DNA of 64,000 bases. It comes from Basidiobolus meristosporus CBS 931.73 (lineage: Eukaryota > Basidiobolomycota > Basidiobolomycetes > Basidiobolales > Basidiobolaceae). The position numbers and the translations under genes are program-made. The notes beneath the pieces were generated by a model. It ran no database searches. It saw only the letters and a list, made by a program, of their open reading frames with translations, and was not told where the DNA came from. The DNA is taken from contig MCFE01000398.1 in assembly GCA_002104905.1 (NCBI GenBank), forward strand, positions 17,676 to 81,675, written 5' to 3'. Position 1 is the stretch's first letter. Each line of letters begins with the position of its first letter. Positions 22,261 through 34,854 of this stretch are shown here, piece after piece.

Positions 22261-24168
22261 CTACCCGCTGGAAAGCAGGACATCTTTCAGCACCAGCAGG
22301 GCCTTGTCCCTCACTTCGAACCACCTCTCGCCATGACCGAGGACCTTTGGGCGGCCCGAGAGGGCCCCATCATGATTGATCCAGGTGAGGATCTCCTTGA
22401 TGTACTCCTGTTCCAAGTCCGAGCCGAGGGCGTGAAATTCCCTACCGGGGCCCTTGCGCTCTAATCGGGATTGCCATTCGCGGCGCATCTCCGACTCGCT
22501 GGGAACCTTGGCCTGTAACGCGTAGACCCTGGACACCGCGTACGCCTGGAACTCGAACAACGAGAAGGTCGCGATGTGAAAGGGGATCCCGACGAAGCTG
22601 AGGGTGGGATTGGGGATGTAGAAGATATCCTTGTGCAGGTTGAACACCTGATCCCCACCGGTGACCAACACCTTGTCCGGGCTGGGGGCGCGACCGCCTC
22701 TCGTGGCGTTGATGTGAGGGTCGTCGTGGAGCTCTTCCAGGAAGTGGAAGTTGAACACGTACCCGGTGCATATGATGATCTGGTCCACCCCGGTGATGGA
22801 TTTCCCATCCTGAAACTTGATCACCGCTTTCCTCGGGTCCTTCGGGGACTCCTTGGAGAACCGGATCTCTTTGACCGCGCCCACTCGCTGGGTCTTCTTG
22901 GGCATCAATTTGGCGAACTCCTCTCTCAGGGCCTTGTACTTCTCGTCATATTGATGCTCGCTCTCGCGCACGGACTGATACAGATCCCCGGTGTACCGAC
23001 TGATATCTCGCGAGATGTCCATGGCGGAGGTACCGTTCCCAATGACCAGGACGTTCTGGACCAGATCGGTGGTTAGCACGAAGTAAGATCAACCCCATTG
23101 GGAGGAATCCCATACCTTTCCCCCAAATCCCTGAGGGGTTCTGTACTGTTTGGAGTGGATGATGGACCCTGGGTACCTCTGATTCCACTCCACAATACCC
23201 GGAAGGCTCGGGATGTAGGGCACATGGTAGTGCCCGGTGGCAATAACGACGGCATCGAATTTCTGCCCGACTCAGATTAGTCCATCTTATCTCCGTGGCG
23301 AAGTCACCTTGAACCTACCTCCTCTCGCCAGGTGATCTTAGCATAAGATTGGCCATCCTTCTCCTCAATTTCCAGGTGTTTGGTGAGGACGTTCCAGCCC
23401 TGCCGCCGAGGCAGCTCCTCGAGTCTCTCCAAAGATGCACCGTACTCGGTGATCTCGTCGAGGTGGAAGTGGGCGGCGTAATCCTGGAGATACTGGCAGA
23501 TGACATCGTGGGACGTGAACCATGGCTTCGAGAAATTCGGTGAGTACTCTATGGCTCTTTGCCAGCAAGGCTTTGTTGAGGTGAGTTACCGTATCCTTCG
23601 GCCATTCGAAGTCCTTGTATTGGATCAACGGTGTGGCGACGTTGTTTCTCAGGGATTGATAGCAGGGGGAGGGAGGCCTGTGACGTAGAAGCTCGCTTTG
23701 GCCTTCCGGTGTGTTCAGTGAAATGTGTTCGGTGTATGGAAGCGATGTGCCTGCCGGCGGGAGACTGACGGAAACCCCACTGGTTGGAAGCTCGGTGGGG
23801 AATCTCGGCTTCAAAGGAGGCTGTGATTCATAAATCCTGCAGCGATGTTGGCATGTCAATTGACCAAAGGATATCCGTGACCTAATATACTGACCATGTA
23901 CCCCCAGCCGCATAGTTTCTCTCAAATATCTTCACCTCCAGGCCTTCCTCTTTCAGGAGCTTAGCGGTTGGCAACTGATATTGGGTTAGTAGGTAACTCC
24001 CTGGTCTAGGAAGAATGTACGTACCCCAGCAGAGCCCGCACCAATGACGGCAACCTTTCGAATTGGGGAAGGGAACTGGAAGGCGTCCTCACGGGGCTTT
24101 TCCAGAAGTGGGTGCAGCACCTGGTCTGGCTTCCATTCACGCTTTGTGGCTATTTCTTGGATAGGCAT
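22261..24168 (-). CDS. Flavin-containing monooxygenase (FMO)
   Basis: Class B flavoprotein monooxygenase that uses FAD, NADPH and O2 to oxygenate nucleophilic N or S atoms. Exon 1 (24168-24025) starts MPIQEIATKREW and ends with the FAD motif VAVIGAGSAG. The next exon gives LLKEEGLEVKIFERNYAAGGTW. Later exons carry the FMO signature PGSIIHSKQYRTP (F/YxGxxxHxxxY), the NADPH motif VLVIGNGTSA and the IICTGY motif. The long last exon (about 23060-22261) is uninterrupted. Five short introns are needed to join the frames, all with GT..AG ends. It is adjacent to a dioxygenase on the same strand and a divergent permease. The substrate is unknown. The ATG at 24168 is the first in frame. Confidence 0.88.
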
Positions 24169-24613
24169 GGTTTATGAGGGTTGTAATGCGCGGGGTTCTC
24201 TTATATACGTCGGATTGGATGATACCATCGGTTCGAGGAATGGCGCTAATCCTAATCTACGCCCTGACCTACGCCTGATGATTGCTCACCAAGATCTGAA
24301 TTCGCTAGGTCGTACAAGGGAGGAGGTAGATTCCCTGTTAATTCGTACGCATAGTCCCGGCACCTTGGGCAACTGATCGACGAGATCTCATCACTGATGG
24401 TCCCCTCTTTTTCCTGGCTGGCAACACAGAAATTCGCCAGACTTTGCGGTGACAAAACCCGCATTGGCCTTGCTTTTGGATCTCCATTATGAACGATGTC
24501 CATGACGATGACGACTTGGATGTAGATGATAACGGTGATGGTGATGGTGGGGTGCAAACGGACTTTATTGAATTTCATGAAGATTCATTTCAGATGACAC
24601 GAGCGATCGAGGG

Positions 24614-25942
24614 TCACAACCCGGATAAGGTGGTTGGCTCAAGAGGAAAGACCTCGTCCCTTTCTTTGTGATAGATCTTGTTCCACACGGGCTCCAGCTG
24701 CTTTGGAAGCTTCCAGGCGTTCTCGGGATGAAGCCATAGGCGAAGGAGATGACGTCTAGCAAGGGATCGGGTCAGTTTCACTTGGCAAGGGTTCAGCGGG
24801 CAGCCATACTTACTGTTTCTCCTCCGAGTCGGTGAAACCGTCGCGGGCATGGAAGATGGAGAGGTTGTTGATGTACTGAATGTCCCCTTTCTGGAAATCC
24901 ACCCCTAGGTTGTACTTCTCGGCGATGTAGTGAAGGGCGTCCAACGCTTCTGCCTGGGCCTCGGTGATCGGGGGGATGTCGTCACGGCGGGGGTTTTTCC
25001 CGAACCCGGTGAAGCTTCGACGAGCGTATTGGATGATGAGATTGTTCTCGACGTAGTAGAGAAGGGGGCGCTGGTAATAGCCTGGCTCGCCTTCCTTGGC
25101 GAAATCACTAGAGCACACCAAGATCAGTAGGGTTGTCGTGTCGATCGTAGGTAAGCAACTCACTCTTGGAACGCCCAATTGGAAGCCAGGGTTTCAATCA
25201 AATCCGGTCTCTCTCTAGCCAGTTCATTGTAAACAGTCCAACTGGAGGCAATTCTGGATTTCCCTCCTTCAGCCGCGACACCGACCGCGAACAAGGAGAT
25301 AATATCTCCGATGTCTGTGTGGTAAACCTGATGGTCGTTGGTGTATGCTGGGGCAATGATGTCATCAAGCCCTTTCTTGGGCACCAAATCCTTGATGTGT
25401 GCTGCAGAGACATGGTGTGAGCCACTGGTTTCGAATCTCACATTGAACCATCACTTACCGAGCACATGTCTGCCTTGAAGGCCGCGCTTACCGATATGAG
25501 CGGAAGTGCCTGCATAGGCAATCACCTGCTGCTCACGGGAATATTGGTCAGGGTTGATCCCCCTAACCACCAAGAATCCACGTCCATCCACCACCTCGTC
25601 TTCAACCAGTTTCTTGAGTTTGGGACCTAGGTTGGGAAGTGGGAAGGTGTCCTTCTGGATGGCACTCAGCGGTTTTCCGGTGGCCTCGAAATCCTTGACG
25701 GCGTTGTCAATTTCCAAGAGCTCCTCCTCAGTAAGATTGTACACCCACTGCTCCTCTTTGCCTTCATAATCACTCCCCGTCCATAGCTTCGGGCCCTCCA
25801 ACTGTTCAGGGAATCCCTCGGGGAGTTCGCGGGTCAGTTGCTCCTCGGCCAAACGACGCTCGGTGCGCTCCTTCCAGTTCTTGCGATCAGGAAGATAAGT
25901 AATGTTGGGTTGGCTGCTGTTTTTGATTTGGATGGTAGGCAT
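24614..25942 (-). CDS. TauD/TfdA-type Fe(II)/2-oxoglutarate dioxygenase
   Basis: Belongs to the fungal TauD/TfdA-like oxygenase family, which hydroxylates small substrates with Fe(II), 2-oxoglutarate and O2. The first exon covers MPTIQIKNSS to the conserved GRGFLVVRGINPDQY. Exon 2 holds the metal-binding HTD in QVYHTDIGD; exon 3 has INNLSIFHARDGF; the last exon supplies the distal His and Arg in RHLLRLWLHPE. Three introns of about 57-60 nt are evident. The likely start is the ATG at 25942, although an in-frame codon at 25981 would add 13 residues. Linked to the FMO and permease. A role in taurine-like sulfonate or other small-molecule use is inference only. Confidence 0.88.
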
Positions 25943-26496
25943 GGTAGAAGATGGCCTGAACAAGGCACGCAGTTGCGGCAACTTATAGCCCCATGAGATT
26001 GCTCCATGATGGCATTTAGGCGTTTGTTGGCGTGATGAAGGCTGACTAATTTAAACAATTCAAGCGCATGTTCGAAGATGACAACATACAGGTTCTCTCC
26101 GAGAATGCGAATTCTTCGGAACAATCACCATCCACGAAGGTTCAGGCTAAGGATGAGCCCCCTAATCAGCATCTTGACCTGGAGGCCCATACTACATAGC
26201 GCCATCGAATATCGTCTTTTGGTTGTGGATGGTACAATCAGGGTGGTACCAAGCAGTGTTGTCAACCCATTCTCTCATTTGGTGATTGGCCAATTAAGTG
26301 ACGACTCAGTTTGGTTCGGTTAGACGGGATGTTGTTAGACGGGTTGTTGGGTTGATGGTGATGCATTTCTCAGGGTGTCATCGAGAATGGCGGGATATAT
26401 TGTGCAAGAGCGAAAACTATTTAGACCCGATCCATCTCGAAGTCACTCATCACTCGCTCCGATACCAGCATCTTTCCCCCACCCACACACTCGAAC
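25943..26496. promoter_or_regulatory. Divergent promoter region, dioxygenase / permease
   Basis: A gap of about 550 bp between two outward-facing genes, with no plausible coding frame. A shared bidirectional promoter would allow co-regulation. I see no clear TATA box or operator. Confidence 0.45.
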
Positions 26497-28253
26497 ATGT
26501 CTAGCTCCAACCATGACAAAGCGCAACCCACACAAGTGGACCGACTGGCTCCTTTGGCTGTAGGGGGTAAGAAATACGTGCGGGAACATCGCGACGTCGC
26601 TTGCTAACAGAAAGTGCCTTAGATCAGAAACTGAACCGCCATTTGGGCTACTTCAGCGGAACAATGATGAACGGTAAGAAATTCGACTCATCTCCAAAGC
26701 ACTGGCACTAACAACCTCTAAGTGGGCCAGATTATTGGCACTGGGATTTTCTCTAACCCAGCCCTCATCCTCCAGAACTGTGGTTCGGGTGGCATGATGC
26801 TGATTTTGTGGATTATAGGGGCAATCTTCGCAGCATGCGGGGTATGGTCGTACCTTGAATTGGGCACCATGCTCCCGCGAAGCGGCGGGGAAAAGGAGTA
26901 TTTGGCCTACCAATTCCCCAATCCCAAGCACCTGGTTTCCTTCGTCTTCCTGATCACCATCGGGGTCTTTGGTCGTGGCTCCGGAATTGCCCAAGGAGCC
27001 ACGGTCTTTGGCAACAACATCATCTACGCCATCGGTGGGCCCACATACACTAGCCCGTGGGGAGCCCGAGGCTTTGCCGTATTCTGCGTGACCTTCTGGA
27101 TCATCCTGAACATCATCTCGGCAAAGTGGGCCATCAAGTTTAACAACTTCTTCACCGTGTTGAAGATCGCACTTCTGATCCTGCTGATCGGGGTTGGGTT
27201 CGCCGGGCTTGCCGGTAGCCTCCCTGACCAGCCCAATCTGAGAGAGAACTTCTCGTTCAACAACACCAACACTAACGCTGGCTCGTACGCTAACGCGATC
27301 TACTACGTGATCTTCGCATATGGCGGATGGTACAACCTTAACTACGTCCTGGATGAATTGAAAGACCCCATCAAGAATTTGCCCCGGTGCGCAGTCTCAG
27401 CCCTGTCCCTGACCACCCTTTTGTATCTCTTGGCCAACATCGCCTATCTCGCCGTTCTCCCGATCTCCGTCATCGAGAGCTCCAACCTAACTGTCGCGGC
27501 GAATCTCTTCAACAAGCCTTCGGGGGCATCTTCGGCTCGAAGATTCTACCAGTGTTCGTCGGGCTGTCGTCATTCGGGTTCGTTGGTGTGGTCACTTACT
27601 CTGGTTCTCGGGTGATTCTGGAGGCCGCCCGTCAAGGGTATCTACCGTATGACCGGTTCTTCGCCGCAACCCACTCCAAACTTCATACACCCATCAATTC
27701 CCTGGCCTTGCTGTACGTGATCTCGTTGATCTTCATGCTGGCTCCGCCACCGGGCTCGGTGTTTCAGTTCATCATCGCGTTCGCTGGTTATGGAAGTTAT
27801 TTCTTCGCCGCGCTCTCGGTCATCGGATTGCTACTGTTACGCAGATGGGAGCCACACAACAACCGGCCTATCCGGGTGCCGATCGGTATGTACCTCCACA
27901 GTCCTACTGCATATCCCCATTCACTAAAGCTCCTTATTCTAGTTGCTGCGCTGACCTTCATCCTAGCCTGCTTCTACACGATGGTCTTCGTCTTTATCCC
28001 ACCCACCAAGAAGCCTGCCGACTACCCCTACTACCTTCCCTATCTGCTCTCGATCGTTCTGGGCATACTCTCCATCGGCCTTTGGTACATCAAGATGATC
28101 AAGAACGATGGCCTTGGCAACTCATACAACACTGAGATCCGGGATGCCGGAAGACAAGAACTCTACCAGGATGTCTTCGACGGACAACATGACAACATCA
28201 AGAGAGCAGAAAATGGCACGCATGTGGTGTTTGAGCACACGAACAAGTCCTAA
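26497..28253 (+). pseudogene. Mup1-like amino acid permease with a one-base frameshift
   Basis: Amino acid/polyamine/organocation permease resembling the LAT-type high-affinity methionine permeases. The first two introns (26567-26622, 26674-26722) join MSSSNHDKAQ.. to GYFSGTMMN and VGQIIGTGIFSNPALIL, the family's first transmembrane signature. About twelve hydrophobic helices follow. Between 27516 and 27517 the frame is lost: the left side reads AANLFNK and the right side, one frame over, continues FGGIFGSKILPVFVGL. One missing base explains it. A last intron (27886-27942) precedes VAALTFILACFYTMV. Otherwise it is complete, so this is either a young pseudogene or a sequencing error. Confidence 0.8.
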
Positions 28254-28566
28254 CCCCGCCTACCCAATACCCGCCTCGCTCATCATCTGTTCATAGTTTA
28301 CCCACCCTCATCATTGTCTATAGGAGGCCTACATATATCCTGCTGAGTGGTTGCTAAAAATCCGCCCCATCGGCATCACTCCTGAATTCCTATTTCTTTG
28401 ATTAAAGCACGTTTCCAATGAACAAACCGTGTCTATGACATTCTCTATCGCGAACCAACCAGTGGATGTGGTTGGATTACGTATTGGGACCAAGGTTGGG
28501 TGCAGTATGAATTAATATTTATATGTCGAAAGCAGAGAACGGGTTGGTTGCGGCCAAGAACTTCGC
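28254..28566. other. Convergent 3' intergenic region
   Basis: Between the permease and CysRS 3' ends. It holds AT-rich stretches suited to polyadenylation and no gene. Confidence 0.4.
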
Positions 28567-31020
28567 TCAGTTCAAGGATGCCAAGTATTCTTGGTGAAGT
28601 TTCTTCTGGTTCTCGAACTCCTTGGTCAGCTTCTTGCGACGGCTTTTTGGCAGCTCTTCTCCGTTGATATCATGAGTGGGGAATCCCTAAAAAACGCTCG
28701 ACCAGTTAGCACGGGGCATATCTCGTTTGGAGTCACATGTGCTTACCTCTTCGTCGTATTGACCGAACAATCCCTGGTATTCGCCCTGCTTGAACATCAC
28801 TTCGGGGGCCAACTTACCCTTGGCGAGCTTTTCTTGACGCTTGAGCTCTTGGGCCTTCTGGAGAGCGGCTTTCTTGGCCGCCTTCTCCTGCTCTCTTTGC
28901 TTCTTGAACTCTCTGGCGCGGATGAGTTCCTCGCGGTCCACGAGCTTGACCAAGGCTCTGCCATCCTCTTGGTCGTCAAGGGCAACTCCCAGCTCCACCA
29001 TGTCGTCGTCACGAAGCTTGTCGCTTAGAACCAAGAACTCTGAGTGAGGCTTCTGGTTTCTGGCCATCTCGCGAACGTTGTCACGGAATCTGGATAGGGA
29101 ACGAAGATAAGGCATCACCATTTCTTCGGCGTTAGCAACCCCTTGACCGGAGGAACCGAAGCCGATCAATTGACCGTCATCGGCAAGTCCGAATGACTTC
29201 ATGATACGAGTGATGTACTTGGCGATCTTCTCCACCACTGGCACGTTGATCTTGTTACGGCCGGCAGAAATGTAGATGTTGGTCTTGTTAATAAGATCAA
29301 GCAGCTCTTGGATCGCGTCAGGAGTGTTGATGGAGTCACAGAGAGCGGCGTGAACCTTGCCCTGCTTTTCGCTGAGATAGGCCAGCATGTCTCTTTCGGC
29401 GTCACGGAAACGGTGGGTGCCGTCGGATTCACTGGCGTGAAGGCGATACTCTTGGCTCAGTGCCTTGACATTGGCGAAGAAGTTGTTGAAGCCGGATTCG
29501 ATGCTGACTGCCTCGTTCATGGAGCTGATCTTGTAGTCGATCTTGCTGTCCCACTGATGAAGCAAAAAGAACAGACGGAGCTGCCTGGCGGTGTACTTCT
29601 CAAGGGCCTCGCGAATGGTGATGAAGTTCTTCAAAGACTTGGACATCTTTTGTCCTTCGATGTGCAAATGTCCAGGATGAAGGAAGTAGTTGACCCATTG
29701 CTTGCATCCATGATAGGCCTCGGATTGGGCGAGTTCGTTGTCGTGATGTGGGAAAGCAAGATCAATTCCGCCAGAGTGAATATCCATGCATTGGCCTAAC
29801 ACTTCACTTGCCATTACTGAGCACTCGATGTGCCAGCCAGGACGGCCTTCGCCCCAAGGCGAGTTCCAAGCAGGCTCGCCTCTCTTGGATTTCTTCCAAA
29901 GGGCGAAATCGGAGGGATTCTTTTTGCCGGTGAGTTTTGCTCCGAGCGAGCCTTCACCCTCTTCGGTCAAAGCGGTGTTTCCAGCGGACCATGGCTGGAG
30001 CTTGGCATAGTAGTGCTCATCGTGGCCATCGAAAGCAGCGGTATCAAAGTACACGGAGCCATCAGCCTCGTAACCATAGCCATTGTCGATGATCTTCTGG
30101 ACATACTCGACAATCTCGGGCACGTACTCACTGACTCGAGTCAAAACATCACAGGGCTTCACGTTCAAAGCCTCCATATCCTTCATGTACTCACTTTCCC
30201 AGTGGGCGGCGAGGTCACGGAACACCTTGGGATCGGTGACCGAATCTCCCTTCTCCTTGTCCAACCAAGCAGAGACGACATCTTGCGAGGCATCCAGGAG
30301 CTCGTCCGCCGACTCTTTGGTCTTATCCCCGCCACTCAACGACTGCTTGGCCTTTTGGATGGCGTGGTAGGCACCTTTGATGGAAGTGAAATTCATGGGG
30401 AACTTGGGATCAGCGTCGGTGATTTCTTTAGCAGCAACCTTGGCTTCAAAAGCAGCCCAGTTTTTGGCAACTTCCGCGTCCAGATGACCAAACTTTGAGG
30501 TGGCATACGCTTCCCAGGCGGCTTGGACTTGCTCGATCACTTGCTGCTCCAACTGCTTAACTGAGGCTTTGTAAGTATCAAACAAGTGGTTTTGTCTGGC
30601 ACGAAGGATGATCTTGTCGTCAATATCCGTGATATTCATGACAAAGAGTACATCGAAGTTGAAGTAATCTTCCAAGATTCTTCTCAGAATGTCGATGGTG
30701 AGGTAAGTTCTGGCGTGGCCCATGTGAGAGGCATCATAGACGGTGGGTCCGCAGTTGTACCAAGTCAGGGTTTTTCCCGCCTGTGGGATAAGCTCGACCT
30801 TGCTTTTGGTCAGCGAGTTGTAGAGAGAAAGGACCGGCTGCTCGGGCTTTTGGGGGGTGAGCCACTTTGGGAGTGGTCTACCGGTGGAAGTGGTGGTACT
30901 CATTTTGGATAGCTGAACGTTTAGCCGTAACTGGGTTTTATAGGCCCGAGGTTTGAAGGAATGCAAGCTATAAAGTCGTGGGGAACTTCGCGAAAGGCTG
31001 CGAAATATAATCGAATTCAT
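28567..31020 (-). CDS. CRS1: Cysteinyl-tRNA synthetase, probable dual-targeted
   Basis: Class I aminoacyl-tRNA synthetase charging tRNA-Cys. CGPTVYDASHMGHART contains the first Zn ligand and the HIGH motif. WHIECSVMA and GIDLAFPHHDNE complete the Zn/substrate site, and EGQKMSKSLKNF is the KMSKS loop. One intron (28746-28687) near the 3' end joins ..QYDEE to GFPTHDINGEELPKSRRKK, the usual C-terminal tail, ending at 28567. Two starts are plausible. ATG 31020 gives a 39-residue Arg/Ser/Leu-rich, acid-free leader (MNSIIFRSLSRSS..) like a mitochondrial presequence, and ATG 30903 (MSTTTSTGRPLPKW) gives the cytosolic form. Yeasts make both forms from one gene, so alternative starts are likely here. 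Confidence 0.93.
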
Positions 31021-31757
31021 TGAGGCCTCTCTGTTTGAAGTAAGCTTGCTTGGGATTTTCCATTTTTTTTTTAGCCAATAAATTCTGCCAATAATCCAAA
31101 TCACTCAGAGTGCTCCGAGATTTCACCACCACGGCCAGCCTTGATTTCCGCAATTCCGGCAGCGGGTTGAGAGCAGGTTGCTGGTTAGCCTTGACAAAGG
31201 TGCCATGCAGGACGACTAAATATGCGTCACTTCTGCCCGCTAGGGATACAGGTGGATATGCTATGGCGCATAAGCTAATTGGCTTGCCCGTCTTTGTCAG
31301 TAATGCCCGCAGATGATTGACAAGTTCTATCCAATAAATCTTCTAGAAACACCGTTTACTTTGTTAGGCATTAAAATATCAAAGAACGCAGAAACGGTCA
31401 CATTGTGGAAGGATTGTTTGCGAGGTTGCGGTATGTTGATTTCTAGACACCACGGCACCGAGGGTTTCAAGGTATTCCGACCGGCCATCAGCCATAAAGC
31501 CCACCTGTCCAGTGGCCAACGGATAAAAGAATGCCGCATTCATCTCCTCGAATTCCAACCACCGAACCTTAGATTCCATTTCAGGTATATCAACCAATCC
31601 AGATCTGGCACTGATCCATGAATGGTGCAAAGGCAGTTCAAAAGAAGTCCATTCATAACTTCGATTTGGGAGGTTTCATAAAAAACATCCAGTGGCCGGG
31701 CAGCGCAAGATGACATAAATATGCGGGCTGGACGATCGAATTGTGTGATTTTGTGCC
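31021..31757. other. Divergent intergenic region, CysRS / ArAE protein
   Basis: No convincing gene; the short frames on both strands overlap one another and lack domains. It should contain both promoters. Confidence 0.4.
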
Positions 31758-34700
31758 ATGAAAGTTGACCCATTTAGAAAAGCAAAGTCATTTAGGTTAC
31801 CTTCAGTTTTCTACTGGAAGCCGACCAAGAGACACTGGCAAGCGATCATCAAGGGGATGATTTGCTGTCTCATCACATCCTACATCTATATGATCACCCC
31901 GGTGACCAAGTACTTTGGTGCCCTGGGGTATTTATGTATTGCAATGGTCATCATTACCCCGCCGTTTCTTCCGTTGGGCTCCCACATTGAAAGTTTCTTT
32001 GTGGCAACACTGGGTATGGGATTTGGTTTGGTGATCTCGGCCTTTGGCATGGCCTGCTTCACAGCGGTCAACCGGAACATCGGTGTGCCTAACGGGAGAT
32101 GGCTTTCCTTTTCCTTACTGATGCTCACTGCCTTCTTGTTTGGTTTCGGGAAAGCCAAATACCCAAAGCTGGCCATATTCTGGATCTTGGGTCTTATCCC
32201 CCCTATGTACTTGTTGACCATCCAGGTTGACACGCCGGACTTCAATTTTTTGTTCGCAGCGAAAATCCTCATTTTGCAGATTACCGGGTGCTTGATTACC
32301 CTGATAGTGAACTTCCTCTTCTGGCCAATCAGTTCGACCGCTCTCGTGTGGTAAGCCGGTTCCTTTTTCGTTCTCAACGTATGTCGACTAACATTACCCA
32401 GCAACGCTATGGTTTCGGCACTTGCTCAGTCCCGTGATATCCTCCTGGAGCTCCCTGACGCCCTGAAAACCACCGATTACGACCGAGCAAAGTCCTACAA
32501 TCTAGACAAAAAGCTCAGCAGCATCCAGGGGACCATGTATAAGCTGAGAGACATGTTCCGACAGGCACGATACGAGGTGACCTACGGGCGGTTCGATCCT
32601 CGACAGATAGTCCGTTCGGTCGGTACCTTGGTAAAGTTTCAGCATTATCTTAGGATCCTGTCGAAGTGCGTCTTGGATGCACAGAACATGAGAGAGTGTA
32701 GCGAGCCCCACCACAGTGGAAACATTCATATATATGGAGCACGAAGCTACGAGAGAGCGCCGATGAAGGACAATGCAAAGCTAATGAAACTCAACCTAGA
32801 TATCTTGGCTGAACACACATCCGAGGTATTGCGAGTGGTTGCATGGGCCATCAATCAACTAATAGGAACGTTCGAGGAGTTGAGCGATCAAGGACAGCCG
32901 ATCAAGGCTCTGTCACCAGAGAATCTTCCATATCAAGCAGCACCCGGTGCTACGATATTAGGGGTGCTAGAGGATACATTGAAGAAATACGAGCAGATGC
33001 ATTCCAAAGTCAGCGCAGAGTTGCATAAAGCACCCCACACCAACTGCACGATTGACCCGTTGCTGGTAGCTTCGGCCTATATGTATGCACTTAAGGGGAT
33101 CATTTGCGCGGTAAGACAGGTGGTGGAATCTCAAGAAGAACTAAAGCCGAAGATCTGCAAGCGCAAAAGATTTTGGTGGCCCACGGTGAAGTTTTCGAAA
33201 TGGCTCCGCACTGATTCGCAACAAGAGAGGAAATACGAGGATACAAAGGTAAGGAAATCCCCACTTTCCAATGCGAAACCCCCTTTGATGCTGACCGTGC
33301 TTCCCTTGACAGGCACGTCGTCTAGTGAAGTTGACGAGAGCGAGATGGACGAAGCAGATGTGCTGTCTGTAGCCGACCCGGAAGATTTGGACGAGAATAC
33401 CCCGCCGAAGCGTGAAGGTACTCAGACGGAACAGGTACCAGACCCTATCGCAAGGCCACGCCTGATGTCCAATGCGGTGTCCTCACCTCCAAGACGGAAA
33501 CAGTCGATTGGAACGTATCTGTATCAGGTGCAGAAGGAGAAAGAGAACCAGAGAACATGGAGACTCCTGCTCTGGAAGATTATGCGATGGTGCCAAACTG
33601 ACGAGGTCATCTACGCCTTCAAGTTCACCATTATATTCTGCTGCCTATCGCTTCCGGCATTCTTCGACTCTTCCATGAAGTGGTATTTGGAGGACCATGG
33701 CCAGTGGTCATTGATCACAGCCAACATCGTGTCCAATGTAGCGGTAGGGGCCATGTTCACCGTTGGAATCCAGCGCTTCATTGGGACCATTCTTGGTGGT
33801 CTTTACGGCCTTGCCATATGGGAGATGAGCCGCGCCAACCAATACGCACTTCCAGCATGCTTTACGATCTTCAGCTTACCATTTTGGTATCTCTTTGTGC
33901 ATAACCCAATGAACAAGGTGGGGTCGGTGTCGCTCACCGCCTATGTTGCGATCATATTCAACGAATGGGTGTACCGTTCGGTTGAAAAGAAGTTTTATAT
34001 CGTCGCCTTTGAGAGAATCGCCACGGTGGACGCAGGTATTCTGGTGACCTTCATCGTCCACTCGTTCATTTCCCCCTACATCGCCCGAAGAGAGCTTCGC
34101 ATGGAGCTCGCCCACATCTTTAGCTTGAACATGCACGTCATCTCCGGCCTGTTCAACCTTCACAACGAGGAAGATGAAGATTCGGAACTCCGTATTTCCA
34201 AAGATCTCATGTCCAATCTCACCAAGATGTCTCATGGTTTATTGAAATCAAAGGCTCTCTTCGACCAGTCAGCAGCTGAGCCAAGACTGAGAGGGCCATT
34301 CCAAAGGGATGTGTATGAGGAGCTGATGAGTCGGCTCAAGCATATGCTGGATCTTGCGTTTGTAGTCAAATCTACACTCGCTCGGCTGCCCAAGGAATAC
34401 GTGGAGAGCCATATGCTACCGACCAATGATTATCGTCGGGAGATGGTAAGTTGCATCAGCATGTTGTCGTTTGAATTCTGCGTTGCTAATGTCTGTGTTA
34501 TAGGTGAGTGTGTTGATCCTCAATCTGTACAACCTCTCTGGAGCGTTGCGGACCAAGTCTCCGATGCCAAGATTCCTTCCTTCCATCACCGGAATAAGTG
34601 AAGTGCTATGTGAAATGGTGTTTGAGGACCTAGCAACTGAGCCTGGACATGAATTTGATGTAACTATCTTCTGTGCATATGGATGGGCGCTTTCAGAGTT

Positions 34701-34854
34701 CGCCATTGAGGAGGAGATCGTTATCGAGCTGGTCAAGGGAATTGTCGGAGAGACCGAACTTAACATCAGGCTGGATCCAACCAGAATCCCCCAACGCGCC
34801 AACGCTATGATGTTATTTCAGAACAAGCAACCGCATCAGATGAAGTATGACTGA
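31758..34854 (+). CDS. BRE4-like membrane protein (ArAE_2/FUSC, DUF2421)
   Basis: Three exons (31758-32350, 32402-34445, 34504-34854) give 995 residues. An N-terminal six-helix block (GYLCIAMVIITPPFLPLG, LEVEL hydrophobic segments to about residue 195) matches the ArAE_2 N-terminal family. A cytosolic, acidic linker (about 490-570) follows. A second helix block (YAFKFTIIFCCLSLPAFF to VAIIFNEWVYRSV) is of FUSC type, and the C-terminal soluble part fits DUF2421. Yeast Bre4 (brefeldin A sensitivity) is the best-known relative. The family is thought to export aromatic acids or similar anions, but function is poorly established. Starts at the first ATG. Confidence 0.85.

Noticed and set aside
22576-23076. 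166-codon plus-strand frame opposite FMO
   Set aside because: Antisense shadow of the FMO last exon, with no domain.
22261-28253. Secondary-metabolite gene cluster
   Set aside because: No polyketide synthase, peptide synthetase, terpene cyclase or cluster regulator is present; the three genes fit primary catabolism better.
33249-33312. Possible 64-nt intron (GTAAGG..ACAG) in the BRE4-like gene
   Set aside because: Removing it shifts the frame into a stop within about 20 codons, whereas the unspliced frame stays open for the rest of exon 2.
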